Of a stretch of 5,398 bases of DNA, positions 4,470 through 5,398 are shown one piece after another. Each line of letters starts with the position of its first letter. Within the stretch, counting starts at the first letter, position 1. The translations under genes and the position numbers were made by a program. The notes below the pieces were generated by a model that searched no databases, was not told where the DNA came from, and saw only the letters and a list, made by a program, of their open reading frames with translations. The DNA comes from an uncultured Massilia sp. (lineage in GTDB: Bacteria; Pseudomonadota; Gammaproteobacteria; Burkholderiales; Burkholderiaceae), in assembly GCA_946481275.1 (NCBI GenBank), contig CAMLMV010000102.1, positions 1 to 5,398 on the forward strand, read 5' to 3'.

Positions 4470-5353
4470 CGGTGATCCGCAAGCTGCTGTTGGCGTGCTG
4501 CTTCGTGTCCAGCCTGGCCTCGGCCGCGACACCTTATGTGCTCGACGACACGGAAGTGCGCGACGTGCGCGCGGCCGCGCTGAACCGCGACTACCAGGTG
4601 TTCGTCGCGCTGCCGGATTCGTATCGTTCGTCGAACCGGCGGTATCCGGTGCTGTTCGTCGTCGACGCGAATTACGCCTTCCCGGTCGCGCGCGGCATCG
4701 CCCAGCGGCTGGCCAAGCATGCGGGCATGGAAGAGGTCATCGTCGTCGGCCTCTCGTATGCGAAGGGCGACAGTCCCGTGTACAGCCGGCGCCGCGACTA
4801 CACGCCGTCGATGCCCCGCGGCCAGTATGCCTCCGATATGCCGGGACGCAGCGCCGCGTTCGGCGAGGCGCAGGCCTACGGCCGCTTCATCGCGGCCGAC
4901 GTGTTCCCGCTGATCTCGGCGAACTACCGGGCCGACATGAGCCGCAAGATCTTTGCCGGCCATTCCTATGGCAGCCTGCTCGGCCTGCAAATGCTGCTGA
5001 GCGAACCGGCCACGTTCGACCACTACATCCTCGGCAGTCCATCGCTGTGGTTCGACCAGGGCGTGATGTTCGACCGCGAACAGGCGTATGCAAAGGGACA
5101 CAAGGATATCCCGGCGTCCGTGTTCTTCGGTATCGGCGGCCGTGAAACGCTGGCCAGGGACCGGAAGCGGTCACGGTCGGAAGAGAATGCGGACATGGTC
5201 GCGGATGTATGCGACTTCGACGCGGCGCTGAAATCGCACCGTTATCCGAACCTGAAAATCCGGCTCGAAGTGTTTGCGGACGAGGATCATGCCAGCGTTT
5301 TTCCGCTGGTGCTGACCCACGGGTTGCGGGCGTATCTGAAGAAGGTGAAGTAG
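4466..5353 (+). CDS. Exported alpha/beta-hydrolase, putative esterase (PF00756-like)
   Basis: Secreted or periplasmic serine esterase of 295 aa. A signal peptide (MTVIRK, hydrophobic core, cleavage near SLASA|ATP) is followed by an alpha/beta-hydrolase core. Visible are DYQVFVALPDSY and YPVLFVVDANYAF near the start, the nucleophile elbow GHSYG (Ser167), the family block GSPSLWFDQG (190-199) and the catalytic His275 in EDHASVFP. The third, acidic triad residue was not assigned. This layout resembles the esterase D/Fes-IroE group, whose members cleave esters such as siderophore lactones; the real substrate is unknown. The ATG overlaps the metallo-beta-lactamase stop by 4 bases (ATGA), with a purine-rich GGAAGAG site in its end, so the two are co-translated. 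LLAC at residues 8-11 resembles a lipobox, but the preceding hydrophobic stretch is too short for a lipoprotein. Confidence 0.88.
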   Translation: MTVIRKLLLACCFVSSLASAATPYVLDDTEVRDVRAAALNRDYQVFVALPDSYRSSNRRYPVLFVVDANYAFPVARGIAQRLAKHAGMEEVIVVGLSYAKGDSPVYSRRRDYTPSMPRGQYASDMPGRSAAFGEAQAYGRFIAADVFPLISANYRADMSRKIFAGHSYGSLLGLQMLLSEPATFDHYILGSPSLWFDQGVMFDREQAYAKGHKDIPASVFFGIGGRETLARDRKRSRSEENADMVADVCDFDAALKSHRYPNLKIRLEVFADEDHASVFPLVLTHGLRAYLKKVK

Positions 5354-5359
5354 AAAGCA

Positions 5360-5395
5360 AAAAGCCCGCTCAGTGCATACTGAGCGGGCTTTTCT
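5360..5395 (+). terminator. Strong intrinsic terminator, probably bidirectional
   Basis: Perfect 15-bp stem (5360-5374 with 5379-5393), a GCAT loop, a GC-rich middle and TTTTCT at the 3' side. It begins 7 bases after the esterase stop. The matching A-run on the left lets it act on the minus strand too, so a convergent gene may end just beyond the window. Confidence 0.95.
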
Positions 5396-5398
5396 AAT

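Noticed and set aside
4466..4500. Lipoprotein signal (LLAC) in the esterase
   Set aside because: The Cys is residue 11 and only about three hydrophobic residues precede it, too short for a lipoprotein signal. A type I cleavage site SLASA|ATP fits better.
3905..5101. Minus-strand open frame of 398 residues opposite the B3 enzyme and esterase
   Set aside because: Antisense shadow with no recognisable domain; both plus-strand genes beneath it have full catalytic motifs.
1..5398. Mobile element, integron or CRISPR signs around the beta-lactamases
   Set aside because: No transposase, integrase, terminal inverted repeats, attC-like site or spaced repeat array was seen. Codon composition looks uniform and an rRNA operon adjoins, so the locus appears to be native chromosome.

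Overview
The window looks like a chromosomal segment from a GC-rich betaproteobacterium, most likely Oxalobacteraceae (Massilia/Janthinobacterium-like). This rests on the pre-16S leader, which reads like those of that family from memory, on a B3 metallo-beta-lactamase of the kind known from Janthinobacterium, and on the overall GC-rich codon use. The genus is an inference; no database search was possible.

Layout. Positions 1-380 hold the promoter region and leader of a ribosomal RNA operon read on the minus strand. It has two tandem promoters, a structured segment between them, a boxB-like hairpin, boxA, a boxC-like element and further leader hairpins. The 16S gene itself begins essentially at the left edge. 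Just upstream of it, also on the minus strand, are a class C serine beta-lactamase (ampC, 381-1523), a LytTR-type response regulator (1615-2370) and a LytS/YehU-type four-helix sensor kinase (2373-3479). The kinase and regulator are almost certainly co-translated. A 141-bp divergent intergenic region (3480-3620), rich in short repeats, separates the kinase from a plus-strand pair: a subclass B3 zinc beta-lactamase (3621-4469) and an exported alpha/beta-hydrolase esterase (4466-5353) that overlaps it by 4 bases. A strong intrinsic terminator (5360-5395) closes that operon.

How it may work together. Two mechanistically unrelated beta-lactamases, one serine and one zinc, flank a two-component system, and no ampR-type LysR regulator is present beside ampC. 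The shared intergenic region holds two 9-bp direct repeats 21 bp apart, which is the geometry bound by LytTR proteins. A third, inverted copy lies 20-21 bp further toward the zinc beta-lactamase, and a near copy lies upstream of ampC. Seen from the nearest gene, all of these copies read in the same direction. The working hypothesis is a LytTR two-component system that controls itself and both beta-lactamases. The genes and repeats are visible in the sequence; the regulatory link is inference.
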